DNA of 64,000 nt from Mytilisepta virgata. Its lineage: Eukaryota > Mollusca > Bivalvia > Mytilida > Mytilidae. Where the stretch lies: contig CM051514.1 in assembly GCA_028015205.1 (NCBI GenBank), positions 27,358,150-27,422,149 of the forward strand, given 5' to 3'. The notes beneath the pieces were generated by a model. That model worked only from the letters and a program-made list of their open reading frames with translations, searched no databases and was not told the DNA's origin. Each line of letters starts with the position of its first letter. Within the stretch, counting starts at the first letter, position 1. Both the position numbers and the translations under genes were made by a program. Below are positions 42,201-48,224 of this stretch, piece by piece.

Positions 42201-45200
42201 TGATTTATGGAATATGTCTGGGAATGGATTACCTGTCCTCCAAAAAGGTGAGATATTAAATATGAGTCGTATATCATTTCGCTTGAAATAAGTGTTTTCG
42301 GTTCCAACTTAGTATTTGTACTGTGAATTAAGAAATTAATGCAATTATTCTTAATGCGATAGGATAAAATCACAATTATTAAGCCACGCATTTAAAATTT
42401 GGATTGTAATATTTTTAAATTACACGCAGGAATTACATAAATAATTGTCGATTGTTGATTCACCGTAGTAAGTGGGCGTAAATTATCAATAATTACGGAG
42501 AAAAAAACAATAGAGAAATCAGCTACAAACCGTAAGACTGTTAGATACTCAATTGCAATTGACACATTGGTTTCAATGAAAAAGAATCTAAAAACTAATT
42601 AATGTCACGTTAATGGGCTCTTAGGTCCAAATCTGCTCAAATAATATATTACAATATTTTGCATGAAACAGATGTTTTGCCAAAAAGTATCATGTGCCAA
42701 GCAAGAATATAAGTTCGATCAAAATGGAGAAGGCTTTGCTCTTCAGTGATATTTTTAATAGCAAATTGACGTCTCTTTTGCCTCGGTTATTACCCAAAAG
42801 AAAATTTAAATTCAGCCAAGAGAGCTTACAGAGTATTTTCAATGATGATTTGAAGATGTAAGATGCATCTTCGATACCACAAATCGGCAAATGAATACCG
42901 AAAAGAGTAAAGTGGGAAAATCACTTAACATTAAAATTCAAAAGGCAAGCTAAACTTACAAGAAAGGAACATTGCAAACAATTGCCACAAGAATACATGA
43001 ATCAACTTCAAGAATAAAAATCATATAATCAACTAAACAGAATCAAAAGAGAGAGCACTGAAGCACGAATAATATGAACTCACACTAAAATTCGTGAGTT
43101 ATATCAGATGTTTCGCAGGGTAAACATGTCCTGTTCCGGTAACGTTACCCATTATATAATGTTGTCCCTTCCTAATATCGGATTTTACATGGGAAGCATG
43201 GCGGGTGTCCTGCAGGAAGAAGAGACTGACTCTTCCGGAGGACCTGAGTCTACATCCTTTTTTTGGTTGTGGTCAATGTTGCTCATATGATTTTAGTTTT
43301 TAATTGTAGTGCATGTATTGTTTTGTTATTTTCTTCGTTGTTCTCCGGTGTTTCTCAGTTGTTTCGATTTACCCCTTCCTCGAATATCGCTTTTGGTATT
43401 TCTTGACTTTACTTAGTATAATCCAATGAAGTGTCAAGTCCGGTAAGATGTCAATTCCGGAAGAACGTGAAATATTACTGAAGACTTCTAATCTAAGCGT
43501 GGGGCTTTCAATTCCTTGTGACGACCGTACATTTTTTGGAGTGATGAAATTTAGAAAAACTGAACATAACCCTGTCTTTGATGTTTATGTGAAAGCAATA
43601 CAGTTCTTTTCTAGAAAGTCGCCAGATTTATCATATGCACAAATGCACCGAGAAAACTAAATTATTTTTAACATATAACTGTATGGTTAATGATTTCGTC
43701 CAATATTTTTTTTCTAAAATGTTTATCGATGTTATGTGAGGGATTGAAAAGCCTAGATTAAAGACAGATTATAAATTATCAAATCAAGTGCACCCGAATT
43801 GTAGTTTTCATAATTAAATTGTTGTATCGATAAATCCCAGTTTTACTGCAAACTGGAAACGATAAATTCATTTTCACGTGTTATTCAAAAAATTAAAAAA
43901 AAATAAAATTATTAAAGAAATTGACATACATGTATTATTAGTTTCTAAAAAAATATATATAGATTGTCCATAGAAGACTTGCTGCAAGAAACATTCTTAT
44001 AGATCATCTCAATGAGCCAAAAATAACTGGATTCGGACCTAATCCTGACAAGGAAGAAGAAGGAGAGGTACTATAATATATATTTCTATATAATATTTTT
44101 GTGAACAACTCTATGTGAATTTGACAGGACCTTCAGTGACACTGAACATACTGTACACTCACATCTTCCTAATCCATCAACTGTGTTTTCTTAAATCTTT
44201 GGTATTCAAATATCAAAATATCAGTAAAAGGTTTTGATTTTCGATATCAATAAATCATATCATCTTTTATTCTTACGCAGAACTGTTTTGATGTTGAGTC
44301 TAACTGAATTTCTTATATTCGCTTTCATGTAAACTGATTGAGGTGAAAAACAAGAAAATGAGATAAGAAAACTAGAGGCACCCAGGAGCCTGTGTAACTC
44401 TCCTGGAAATCAGGACTATTGCTGCAAAGATTTGTTCCAATTGGCCCAGTGCTTTCAAACAAGATCTTTTAGCAAATCGTCCATAAGGTCCTTTGTTGTG
44501 TCGCATGCAGGAACGCATAGGGATCACTTTCTGTCGTCTTCCGTCGTCTTGCGTCTTGCATTATCACACTTTTCTTCTATCCTCAACTACTTGTAAACCG
44601 CTCAAAGGAATTTGATGAAACCTTCTCTGTGCATTAACCTTAATGCACAGGTGTGCATATATATTTCATTTTTAGAATTTTTTTATTTTTTTTTTTGTAA
44701 AAATTTTTGCAAAAAAAGGGGGGGGGGGCAAAATTTCTATCCTCAACTACTCCAAACCGCTCAAAGAAATTTGATGAAATCTTCTCTGTGCATTAACCTT
44801 AATGCACAGGTGTGCATATATATTTCAGTTTTAGAAAAATAACTTTTTTTTGGGTAAAAATTGACATTTTTGAAAAAAAGAGGGGGGTCACAACTTCTAT
44901 CCTCAACTACTTCATAACCGCTCAAAACAATTTGATGAAACTTTCTCTGTGCATTAACCTTATTGCACAGGTGTGCATATATATATTTCATTTTTAGAAA
45001 ATTTAAAAAAAAAATTATAAAAATTGACATTTTTGAAAAAAAGGGGGGAGTCACAACTTCTATCCTCTAGTACTCCATAACCGCTCAAAGCAATTTGATG
45101 AAACTTTCTCTGTGCCTTAACCTTAATGCACAGATGCACAGATATGCTTATATATTTCATTTTTAGAAAAAATTATTTTTTTTTTAAATATTGACAATTT

Positions 45201-47166
45201 TGCAAAAAAAAGGGGCGGGGTCAAAACTTCTATCCTCAGCTACTCCATAACTGCTCAAAGGAATTTGATGAAACTTTCTCTGTGCATTAACCTTAATGCA
45301 CAGGTGTGCATCTTGGATGGAAGGCGGTGTCATCTCATAGAGGACTACCTAAGGACCATTACAGTCAAGTTTTTTTCCCAATTGGCCAAAAGCTTTCAGA
45401 AAAGAATATCTAAGTAAATTTCCCTTAGGGTCCGATGTTGAATTATGTTTGGCTCTGGCGGCCATCTTGGATAGCGAGCGAAGTCATCAGATATAAATCT
45501 GAACGAGGACTACCTAGGGATCATTGCTGTTTTGTTTTAATTGGCCCACTGATTTCAGAGAAGATCTTTAAAGGAAAGTTAACGAAGACGGACGACGGAC
45601 CCCAAGTAATGACAATAGCTCTTTGGGCCAGTCGAGCTAAAACTGAATATCAATTGATTTTATAAATAACATTACATATGTTTTAAATTTTCACATTATT
45701 ATCATAAATACGAAAAAACTTGGAACCACATCGTTATCCTCCATGTACAAAGGGATTTAAAAACAATTTGATGCCGTAAAATGTCTATTCTATTTAGTAT
45801 CTTACAGGTTTTTTTTCGAGAGTGTAAATATGACTGTTTTCAAATGCTTATAGGAACGTATCCCATTAAAGTGGTCGGCGCCAGAATGTATGAAAACAAC
45901 TCGTAATGCGAACGAACTAAGTGACGTCTTCTCGTTCGGGGTTGTTATGTGGGAAATATTCACCTTAGGTAAGTAAGAATTGCTTCATCATATAATTTAC
46001 TGTGAGTATGAAATTTTCAATTAGCTTTATAAGAGATGAAAATCTACGTCCAAACGCTTAACATACTTTTGACATGTTTCATCTTGAACGACCATTCTAC
46101 TCTTGCCTATTCTTATTTTATCTCGATTTTCTGCTTCGCTATATTTTCAAGCAAAATCAATATCACAAGATGAAATCTAGATGTTTTGTCTTGCAATCAA
46201 GAAGAGTCAAAACAAGTTTAGAAAAGTCCAGCATAGGTACGGTTAAACATTGCATTTTCATTCTGAACTTTTATGAACTGACCTAAACCAGTATTGATTG
46301 ACTTTTTATATAGCCAATATCAAGATAACCAAGATACAACGAGAACATTTACGATAGTTTAAGAATAACAGTGAACGAAGTTTAGTTCGAAAATCGGAAA
46401 ATGTATTCTCTTTATACTTTTTATTTTTTGATTTCTGCTATTGATAGGTGAAACACCTTACCCTGGTATCCAAAGCAGAGATGTCTTATCAAAGCAGAGG
46501 CAGGGGTACAAGATGAAAAAACCTGAGTATTGTGATGAAGCGTAAGTTTTCTGTTACGCAAACATATAACCGCTTTTGACAAAGAAAACGCTAGTGAGAT
46601 AAAAGCATACATTGTCCGTTGCTGTGTTCATGTCAATTTCTGAAAAGTATCTAAAAAAGACGCAAACCACAACGCAAGATTAATATCACCGGTGTCCGAC
46701 AGTAGGTAGATGTAGAATTGGAAAAAAATGTGTACACATCGTCAAGTATTTTGATATTGATCTTGAAGTTGAGAGGCTAGTCATAATTCAGCCTAACAAA
46801 ACCACTGTAAAATGCTAATCATGTAAAGTATAGACGTACCTATACTGACAAATTTAACTTTGAATTATTTAAAATTTATTTGTTGGAAAATGGAAAAAAT
46901 ACCACAGTGCGCAGAATATGTTGATTGGTAATGTCATAAATATATTGTACATTGTAAAACTAAAAAAAAGATCAAATATGAAATACATAAACACCAATAA
47001 ACTAATGTTGATTTACTATTATACAAGTTTCTATAAGTTGATGTTAAAGTGTTGGCACTACGATCCAAACAAAAGAGAAGGATTTGCTGAACTGAAGAAT
47101 CATCTGTCGACATTGTTCCAGGAAGGGCCTGGCGAGGAATATTACTACAAGTCAAAGGACCTATGA
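6157..47166 (+). CDS. Receptor tyrosine kinase-like protein, predicted receptor pseudokinase (22 exons)
   Basis: Twenty-two exons splice to a 3714-nt frame of 1237 residues; intron phases agree at every junction. Domain order by residue: signal peptide 1-21; EMI-like Cys-rich segment about 24-79; EGF-like modules about 81-111 and 114-149; unrecognised ectodomain 150-767; fibronectin III about 768-860; transmembrane helix about 875-892; basic juxtamembrane region; kinase-like domain about 960-1225; tail ending YYYKSKDL. Seen directly: HRR instead of HRD (Arg1092), GFG instead of DFG (Gly1110), a glycine loop with only Gly971, probable beta3 Lys993, and WSAPE intact. In the kinase family, loss of both aspartates normally abolishes phosphotransfer, so I infer a signalling scaffold or allosteric/decoy receptor at the plasma membrane. 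EGF modules, FN3 and kinase recall Tie receptors, but orthology is not shown. Ligand unknown. A paralogue converges on it from the right. Confidence 0.88.
6228..8276 (+). other. Intron 1
   Basis: gtaag donor at 6228, ag at 8275-8276. AT-rich, including a tcatgatcatgatca palindromic patch near 6673. It holds the 273-bp TTAA-flanked element at 7505-7777. Nothing else recognised. Confidence 0.6.
7505..7777. mobile_element. MITE, 273 bp, TTAA-flanked
   Basis: Terminal inverted repeats are ggtggtacccaacact at the left and agtgttaggtaccacc at the right. The left flank is TTAA; the right flank is CTAA, probably a mutated TTAA. Small, non-coding. TTAA duplication suggests mobilisation by a piggyBac-type transposase. 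Confidence 0.8.
8277..8345 (+). CDS. Exon 2: first half of EMI-like Cys-rich module
   Basis: Acceptor gaatttcag, donor gtatgt, phase 2 in and out, 69 nt. It encodes a short segment with pattern C-x13-C-x-C-x4-WW ([10 protein letters not shown] at its start). This matches the leading Cys/aromatic segment that precedes EGF modules in many molluscan secreted proteins. It is too short to find by open reading frame length; phase and pattern identify it. Confidence 0.8.
8380..8775 (+). repeat. Repeat with 160-bp foldback core, shared with the paralogue's intron
   Basis: The core 8611-8770 has inverted arms (gattctccttca...ttatggaatttctc and its complement). The flank from about 8400 (gacgtgtttaatcggtggga) matches 63182-63400 in reverse complement. 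In each gene the repeat is in the same orientation relative to transcription. Confidence 0.75.
8978..9075 (+). CDS. Exon 3: second half of EMI-like Cys-rich module
   Basis: Acceptor tttttag, donor gtaatt, phase 2 in and 1 out, 98 nt. It contains [10 protein letters not shown], then YYCCPGW and NGNYDCTI. With the next exon it gives CTIPVCSPGC, the usual junction into an EGF module. Phase agrees with both neighbours. Confidence 0.85.
9430..9980. repeat. Degenerate tandem repeat, about 146-162-bp unit
   Basis: The markers gggtggcaccacttt (about 9590, 9752; degenerate at about 9898) and tctgcactctaactt (about 9664, 9823) recur. The first part, atgccctcctccgcatt, looks like the start of a dispersed element whose far end, gcgggggcatccgtgtccc, is at about 10630. 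Confidence 0.7.
9985..10660. mobile_element. Insertion within, and end of, a dispersed element
   Basis: The tandem repeat is interrupted near 9985 by unrelated AT-rich sequence. At 10625-10660 the hallmark end gcgggggcatccgtgtcccagggacacattcg appears, split here as gcgggggcatccgtgtccc plus agggacacattcg. Boundaries are uncertain. Confidence 0.45.
10690..14590. mobile_element. Nested hairpin-capped repeats in intron 3
   Basis: Elements begin with short hairpins of the type tcgcccgagacgaaagtcaggcga and then ttattgttttt-ctccgtttctt; such caps occur at about 11173, 11890, 11948 and 12450. Internal sequence around gatgaagaatcaatatagttt repeats at about 12212, 12793, 13106 and 13250. Typical phrases are ggatctcaaaaaccattcaa and gttgccatggaaac. 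No intact transposase frame. Confidence 0.7.
11126..11172. repeat. Trinucleotide microsatellite (TTA)n/(GTA)n
   Basis: A run of tta units passes into gta units and back to tta, then meets the tgtcgcccgag hairpin. A hydrophobic frame read through it is an artefact. Confidence 0.9.
14604..16491. mobile_element. 1.9-kb element with about 155-bp terminal inverted repeats and TA target site
   Basis: The left end TA|CAGTACGGC and right end GCCGTACTG|TA are inverted and flanked by TA. Arms (14604-14756, 16335-16491) share aatctctggttcaaatctctgct, here split as aatctctggttc and aaatctctgct, and gcgactggt-aaccaga. CAGT termini with a TA duplication are typical of Tc1/mariner elements. The interior has no transposase but about five degraded 250-285-bp tandem units (gcgcgata...atgctactgttttt...caagtttcaaac at about 14761, 15045, 15315, 15600, 15848). 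Confidence 0.85.
16492..17000. repeat. Inverted units of the same internal repeat outside the TA-flanked element
   Basis: tatgtatcatcctatgtata and tttgaaaagctaaatgtttt, together with atatcgcaca, are the reverse complement of blocks inside 14760-15850. Two later copies around 16850 and 16960 share gtcgcagagagactttttt and ggataacgtatatttgaagag. Confidence 0.7.
17224..17313 (+). mobile_element. Possible tRNA-derived SINE head
   Basis: tagccgagaggtttcg resembles an RNA polymerase III A box and gggagttcgaacccc matches a B box, spaced about 60 bp apart with a long variable region, as in Ser/Leu tRNAs. The 5' half of the acceptor stem does not pair with cagtcacggc, so this is not a functional tRNA. 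Confidence 0.35.
17735..18470. mobile_element. Hairpin-capped repeat bracketed by a 40-bp direct repeat
   Basis: ggagactttaagtatcagtt and cactgata-aggattactagt occur at about 17745 and 18427 with one mismatch. Between them are three tandem hairpin caps (aagtcgcccaaaac...gttttggagactt at about 17781, 17842, 17933), a (TTA)n run and ggatctcaaaaaccaatcaa. Possibly nested insertions at the same site. Confidence 0.6.
18771..19554. mobile_element. TIR element with internal 158-bp tandem repeats
   Basis: Ends atccccgcac (18771) and gtgcggggat (19545-19554) are inverted. Inside, the marker tcacaagctta or its variant recurs at 18908, 19066, 19224 and 19382, exactly 158 bp apart. Fragments of the same family lie at about 20600-20690 and 34600-34995. 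Non-coding. Confidence 0.8.
20044..20126. repeat. 83-bp perfect direct repeat, copy 1
   Basis: Identical over 83 bp to 21980-22062, from aatttacgaaatatgctcat to aatacgaggctt. The two copies sit in introns 3 and 5, bracketing the two EGF exons. Confidence 0.9.
20180..20275 (+). CDS. Exon 4: EGF-like module 1
   Basis: Acceptor ttattctag, donor gtaag, phase 1-1, 96 nt. It encodes [13 protein letters not shown]...[12 protein letters not shown], a complete six-cysteine EGF-like module. The phase 1-1 exon is the classic shuffled EGF exon. The intron upstream of it is 11.1 kb and full of transposon debris. Confidence 0.92.
20276..21209 (+). other. Intron 4
   Basis: It contains a fragment of the 158-bp repeat element end (cccgaactttcttcgaaagt at about 20659). 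No additional exon recognised. Confidence 0.5.
21210..21323 (+). CDS. Exon 5: EGF-like module 2
   Basis: Acceptor attattaag, donor gtgagt, phase 1-1, 114 nt. It encodes [13 protein letters not shown]...[10 protein letters not shown]...GC, a second, more divergent Cys-rich EGF-like module. Confidence 0.88.
21980..22062. repeat. 83-bp perfect direct repeat, copy 2
   Basis: Second copy, in intron 5. Flanks differ immediately outside the match. The rest of intron 5 (21324-22729) is AT-rich with nothing else recognised. Confidence 0.9.
22730..23026 (+). CDS. Exon 6: ectodomain segment, function unknown
   Basis: Acceptor atatttcag, donor gtaagg, phase 1-1, 297 nt (residues about 150-248). The segment has no cysteine, is rich in beta-type residues, and has N-glycosylation sites NATF and NMST. 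It begins [10 protein letters not shown] after splicing. I do not recognise a named domain; a beta-sandwich is plausible. Confidence 0.85.
23491..24570 (+). mobile_element. Degraded retroelement: reverse transcriptase C-terminal fragment and 3' tail
   Basis: Frame 1 reads [20 protein letters not shown], then after a frameshift near 23570 the frame reads [16 protein letters not shown]...[10 protein letters not shown]...[10 protein letters not shown]. This resembles the end of reverse transcriptase proteins common in invertebrate retroelements ([13 protein letters not shown] type); I cannot assign the clade firmly. A 3' non-coding tail runs to about 24570, and its counterpart at 55254-55730 is inverted. 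It lies in intron 6. Confidence 0.7.
24571..25202 (+). other. Remainder of intron 6
   Basis: AT-rich, no recognised repeat or exon. Confidence 0.4.
25203..25335 (+). CDS. Exon 7: ectodomain segment with two cysteines
   Basis: Acceptor attaaaaag, donor gtatct, phase 1 in and 2 out, 133 nt. It encodes [29 protein letters not shown] and ends at GDR. One N-glycosylation site is NGT. A similar short sequence recurs at about 30449 inside intron 8. Confidence 0.82.
25336..26451 (+). other. Intron 7
   Basis: AT-rich; nothing recognised. An open frame at 26227-26457 overlaps exon 8's acceptor but is out of frame with the receptor and unsupported. Confidence 0.5.
26452..26665 (+). CDS. Exon 8: ectodomain segment
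   Basis: Acceptor tttttaaag, donor gtaatt, phase 2 in and 0 out, 214 nt. It encodes [30 protein letters not shown] and ends QLNEDITK. N-glycosylation at NVT is possible. The frame is open only in the phase predicted by exon 7, which supports the model. Confidence 0.83.
26937..27328. mobile_element. MITE, 392 bp, TTAA-flanked
   Basis: Left TTAA|GGATGCTCACTGGTC and right GACCAGGGATCATCC|TTAA are inverted with two mismatches and have intact TTAA on both sides. Non-coding; piggyBac-type non-autonomous element by its target site. Confidence 0.85.
27600..28330. repeat. Degenerate short-period repeats
   Basis: Blocks such as atatggttgct, ctaaggactttt and ccttgacccttgacc recur at roughly 110-140-bp spacing with much drift, for example the cagctataatat-gggtc pair at about 28060 and 28170. 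Confidence 0.5.
30440..30500 (+). pseudogene. Possible remnant of an exon 7-like sequence
   Basis: [15 protein letters not shown] here resembles [11 protein letters not shown] of exon 7, and ggatacttgattgacacaaa matches exon 7 DNA at about 16 of 20 positions. No good splice pair, and the frame ends soon after. Could be chance. Confidence 0.3.
31580..31780 (-). repeat. Dispersed repeat fragment (cacgaactcctataa-aaccaggagtga type)
   Basis: aacacgaactcctataacaa and ccaggagtgaac match 37345-37390 in intron 12, where the match continues into the aggtgctccggaagggtaag block. Related + strand pieces lie at about 9320-9420 and 57640-57720. Confidence 0.6.
32490..33358 (+). CDS. Exon 9: large ectodomain exon (289 residues)
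   Basis: The longest exon (869 nt), phase 0 in and 2 out, acceptor tgattttag, donor gtaaat. The start is the splice acceptor; upstream codons read [16 protein letters not shown]. It contains [31 protein letters not shown] and, near its end, [13 protein letters not shown] and YFDSSPP. The two alternating blocks look like repeated beta-sandwich modules of an Ig-like fold, which is inference. No named family recognised. Confidence 0.92.
33359..34338 (+). other. Intron 9 with a 2 x 63-bp tandem duplication
   Basis: tcttcc-gttcataaaatttg and aaattatcttaaa-ttaggg begin at 33951 and again at 34014. The remainder is AT-rich with nothing recognised. Confidence 0.7.
34339..34453 (+). CDS. Exon 10: ectodomain segment
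   Basis: Acceptor tattgcag, donor gtaacc, phase 2 in and 0 out, 115 nt. It encodes [19 protein letters not shown] and ends MIDSQ. The D-x-x-SGI-x-x-V pattern resembles strands of Ig-like repeats and continues the module begun at the end of exon 9. Confidence 0.88.
34580..34995. repeat. Fragment of the 158-bp-unit element (intron 10)
   Basis: It shares ggtcacaagcttaa, ccttattgcgcatct and gatatcacaagaaagtgtga with 18900-19554. Termini are degraded. The rest of intron 10 (34996-35559) is unrecognised AT-rich sequence. Confidence 0.65.
35560..35751 (+). CDS. Exon 11: Cys-rich ectodomain segment
   Basis: Acceptor tctctccag, donor gtaagt, phase 0-0, 192 nt (64 residues). It contains five cysteines, C-x5-C-x-C-x6-C-x13-C, then the beta-rich stretch [13 protein letters not shown]. 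It probably closes the unrecognised ectodomain before the FN3 domain. Confidence 0.9.
36037..36071 (+). CDS. Exon 12: 35-nt micro-exon linking to FN3
   Basis: Acceptor cttta-ttttag. It encodes [11 protein letters not shown] plus two bases of the next codon. Exon 11 ends in phase 0 and exon 13 begins in phase 2, so an exon of this phase class is required here. The fitting donor at 36072 (gtgtaag) is weaker than gtaaga two bases on, which would break the frame. Confidence 0.65.
36150..36890. mobile_element. Dispersed hairpin-ended element with about 319-bp tandem units (intron 12)
   Basis: Begins tagctcacctggcc at 36151. The block gccagaggccatctttgatt recurs at about 36288 and 36607. The usual hairpin end is at one side only. 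Confidence 0.6.
37300..37500 (-). repeat. Poly-C tract and dispersed repeat (intron 12)
   Basis: An interrupted C run of about 20 lies at 37319-37340, then the repeat block with aactcctataaaaaccagga and gctccggaagggtaag. A - strand open frame here is from the repeat. Confidence 0.7.
37772..38055 (+). CDS. Exon 13: fibronectin type III domain
   Basis: Acceptor aaattacag, donor gtaaga, phase 2 in and 1 out, 284 nt. It shows FN3 hallmarks: opening [18 protein letters not shown] with the conserved Trp, then [16 protein letters not shown] (the L-x-P-x-T-x-Y strand F signature) and closing ILQFQTAEP. It lies next to the membrane, as in many receptor kinases. Confidence 0.92.
38056..38856 (+). other. 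Intron 13
   Basis: AT-rich. A segment at 38440-38575 (gattttctgctgaac...cttcaagcaa, acataggtaaagttaaacat) resembles 46110-46260 in intron 20, a minor dispersed or duplicated sequence. Confidence 0.5.
38857..38898 (+). CDS. Exon 14: membrane-proximal stalk, GC donor
   Basis: Acceptor ttacag, 42 nt, phase 1-1, encoding [13 protein letters not shown]. The only donor that keeps the frame is GCAAGT at 38899, a non-canonical GC-AG intron with otherwise perfect consensus (AG before gcaagt). Read-through meets TAA at once. Confidence 0.78.
38899..39562 (+). other. Intron 14, GC-AG type
   Basis: Begins GCAAGT and ends GTAG. Contains AATAAA at 39214-39219, which could serve an intron-retaining transcript. 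Otherwise AT-rich and unrecognised. Confidence 0.6.
39563..39720 (+). CDS. Exon 15: transmembrane helix and juxtamembrane region
   Basis: Acceptor ttattgtag, donor gtaatc, phase 1 in and 0 out, 158 nt. It encodes [15 protein letters not shown], a single hydrophobic helix, followed by a strongly basic segment ([20 protein letters not shown]). By the positive-inside rule the kinase side is cytosolic. Confidence 0.95.
39983..40184 (+). CDS. Exon 16: kinase N-lobe start, glycine loop and beta3 lysine
   Basis: Acceptor tttttcacag, donor gtatgt, phase 0 in and 1 out. [12 protein letters not shown] leads into the loop [14 protein letters not shown], where only Gly971 of G-x-G-x-x-G remains. VVAKVIK gives the probable ATP-anchoring Lys993. 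The degraded glycine loop fits the pseudokinase reading. Confidence 0.92.
40379..40495 (+). CDS. Exon 17: alpha-C helix and beta4
   Basis: Acceptor ggtttcag, donor gtatgt, phase 1-1, 117 nt. It contains [17 protein letters not shown], which matches the GKHKNIINLLG segment of FGFR-type kinases. By alignment from that anchor the usual alpha-C glutamate position appears to be Ile, but the register is uncertain. Confidence 0.9.
40709..41990 (-). mobile_element. Inverted copy of the 3590-4175 element, with further repeat units (intron 17)
   Basis: tagctcacctgaccaaaggg and tcaagtaagcta at 40711 begin the hairpin end; cacttggcgtccgtcgtcg follows, then the complement of 3620-4080. Beyond 41240, degraded units with ccaaccaagatggccaccac recur at about 41507, 41669 and 41796. 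Confidence 0.75.
42093..42247 (+). CDS. Exon 18: hinge, alpha-D and alpha-E
   Basis: Acceptor tttattaag, donor gtgaga, phase 1 in and 0 out, 155 nt. [15 protein letters not shown] is the hinge and alpha-D region of receptor tyrosine kinases (compare the V-E-Y-x-x-x-G-x-L pattern). [15 protein letters not shown] is alpha-E. Confidence 0.94.
42248..43117 (+). other. Intron 18, first part
   Basis: AT-rich, no recognised element. Confidence 0.4.
43118..43416 (+). repeat. Dispersed repeat, copy 1 of 3 (intron 18)
   Basis: agcatggcgggtgtcctgca, gactcttccgg and ttctccggtgtt recur at 49801-50127 and 59296-59636, all on the same strand. Non-coding. Confidence 0.75.
43963..44067 (+). CDS. Exon 19: altered catalytic loop (HRR) and GFG motif
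   Basis: Acceptor atatatag, donor gtacta, phase 0-0, 105 nt. It reads [13 protein letters not shown], so the catalytic Asp of HRDLAARN is Arg1092. KITGFGP has Gly1110 in place of the DFG Asp. The tyrosine-kinase LAARN signature and Asn1097 are kept. The activation segment that follows is acidic (DKEEEGE) and lacks tyrosine. The key observation for calling a pseudokinase. Confidence 0.93.
44370..45640 (+). mobile_element. Hairpin-ended element carrying a 160-bp tandem array (intron 19)
   Basis: The marker ctatcctcaactac (or variants) recurs at 44577, 44737, 44897, 45060 and 45230, with each unit holding a self-complementary ctgtgcattaaccttaatgc and cacagg and a G-rich run. The segment ends at about 45588-45638 with gacggacgacggacccc, aagtaatgac and the hairpin-type agctc...gagcta end. 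Confidence 0.85.
45854..45968 (+). CDS. Exon 20: P+1 loop, APE motif, alpha-F
   Basis: Acceptor gcttatag, donor gtaagt, phase 0 in and 1 out, 115 nt. [12 protein letters not shown] is the tyrosine kinase P+1 loop and APE motif. [14 protein letters not shown] is alpha-F, with Phe for the usual Trp of DVWSFG. It is nearly identical to the paralogous exon at 63689-63803. Confidence 0.95.
45969..47027 (+). other. Introns 20 and 21 (apart from exon 21)
   Basis: AT-rich; 46110-46260 resembles part of intron 13. Nothing else recognised. Confidence 0.4.
46448..46541 (+). CDS. Exon 21: C-lobe segment
   Basis: Acceptor attgatag, donor gtaagt, phase 1 in and 2 out, 94 nt. [17 protein letters not shown] and [10 protein letters not shown] match the G-x-x-P-Y-P...G-Y-R-M-x-x-P block of tyrosine kinases. 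Confidence 0.95.
47028..47166 (+). CDS. Exon 22: last C-lobe helix, tail and stop
   Basis: Acceptor tatacaag, 139 nt, ending at TGA 47164-47166. [17 protein letters not shown] matches the C-W-x-x-x-P-x-x-R-P-x-F block, with Glu for the usual Pro. The short tail [12 protein letters not shown] has clustered tyrosines that other kinases could phosphorylate (inference). Confidence 0.95.
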
Positions 47167-47490
47167 GATGTCTAAGAAACAAAAAAGGTTATTGTTTTGC
47201 AACATTGAATTTTAGAAACTTCCAAATATTTGACAATAATTATTCTGTAGCATGATTTTTTAATTAGACATATTTAATCTGCTTTATTATTGCACACAAA
47301 ATATGTTTATCCTATTTTATGATTGGTGACACTGTTTTCAATATTGCTGTGATTATTTACACATATCTTATATCATATGCAGTCTTATTTATCTTTTAAT
47401 AATTTTGAAATTTTTAATCTGAAAATTCTGATTTGCAAGTAATTATAATGCTTTGTTTACCAATAAAAGATCGAATGAGTCTATTACATT
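47167..47490 (+). other. 3' untranslated region of the receptor gene
   Basis: AT-rich sequence after the stop codon. The first clear poly(A) signal AATAAA is at 47462-47467; cleavage shortly after is inferred. Confidence 0.5.
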
Positions 47491-48224
47491 TTATCATTTC
47501 AATTTTAATTCCTGTAATATCCGATAGGTACTACCCGATGGAACTTTATAATTTGGATAAAACCTATTAAATATAGATAATTTAATCATCAGTGCAATCG
47601 TTTTGTAATGAAATGAATTTTATCCATGAATAAAAAGTCCCGGCTGGTCATTTCCGTGAAATTTAAATGTCGGTCTGGAAATATGGACATTTTGTGTCAG
47701 ATAATCTAATTTTTCTATTTTTACATATTTTTACAATTATGAATTTTAACTTTTATTATTCTATTAAAATATTTATTATATTTTACACATGCTAAATTGA
47801 AATAGAGTAGTATACACTGGTCACAAGTGTATACATTAAAACAATGGGAGAAGAAAATTGAAATTTGCGCGAGTGACTTCTATTTCACAGGTACCTGTTT
47901 TCTATGAATCAGCTGGTATTTTTCTACCGCAATGAGATGTTCATATTTTTAAAGAATACACAGTGTTGCCAGGTTTTACCGGTCTTTTTCCTTCCTCTGT
48001 CTAAAAAAACAATTGTCTCCCTAATGCATCTACCCTAAATTTTCATTACTCTGACCATGTAAAAATGAAGGTTTCTCCACACGGGGTATTTGGGGAAGCG
48101 GATTTTCTTCTACTTAATTTTTAACTGTTTAACACATTTTATGTGAATATTCTGCAAAAATAATGCGGTTATTATAGGTTAAAAGGTTCCTGAGTTTTTT
48201 ATTTACTAGTATTAAAACCAGAAA

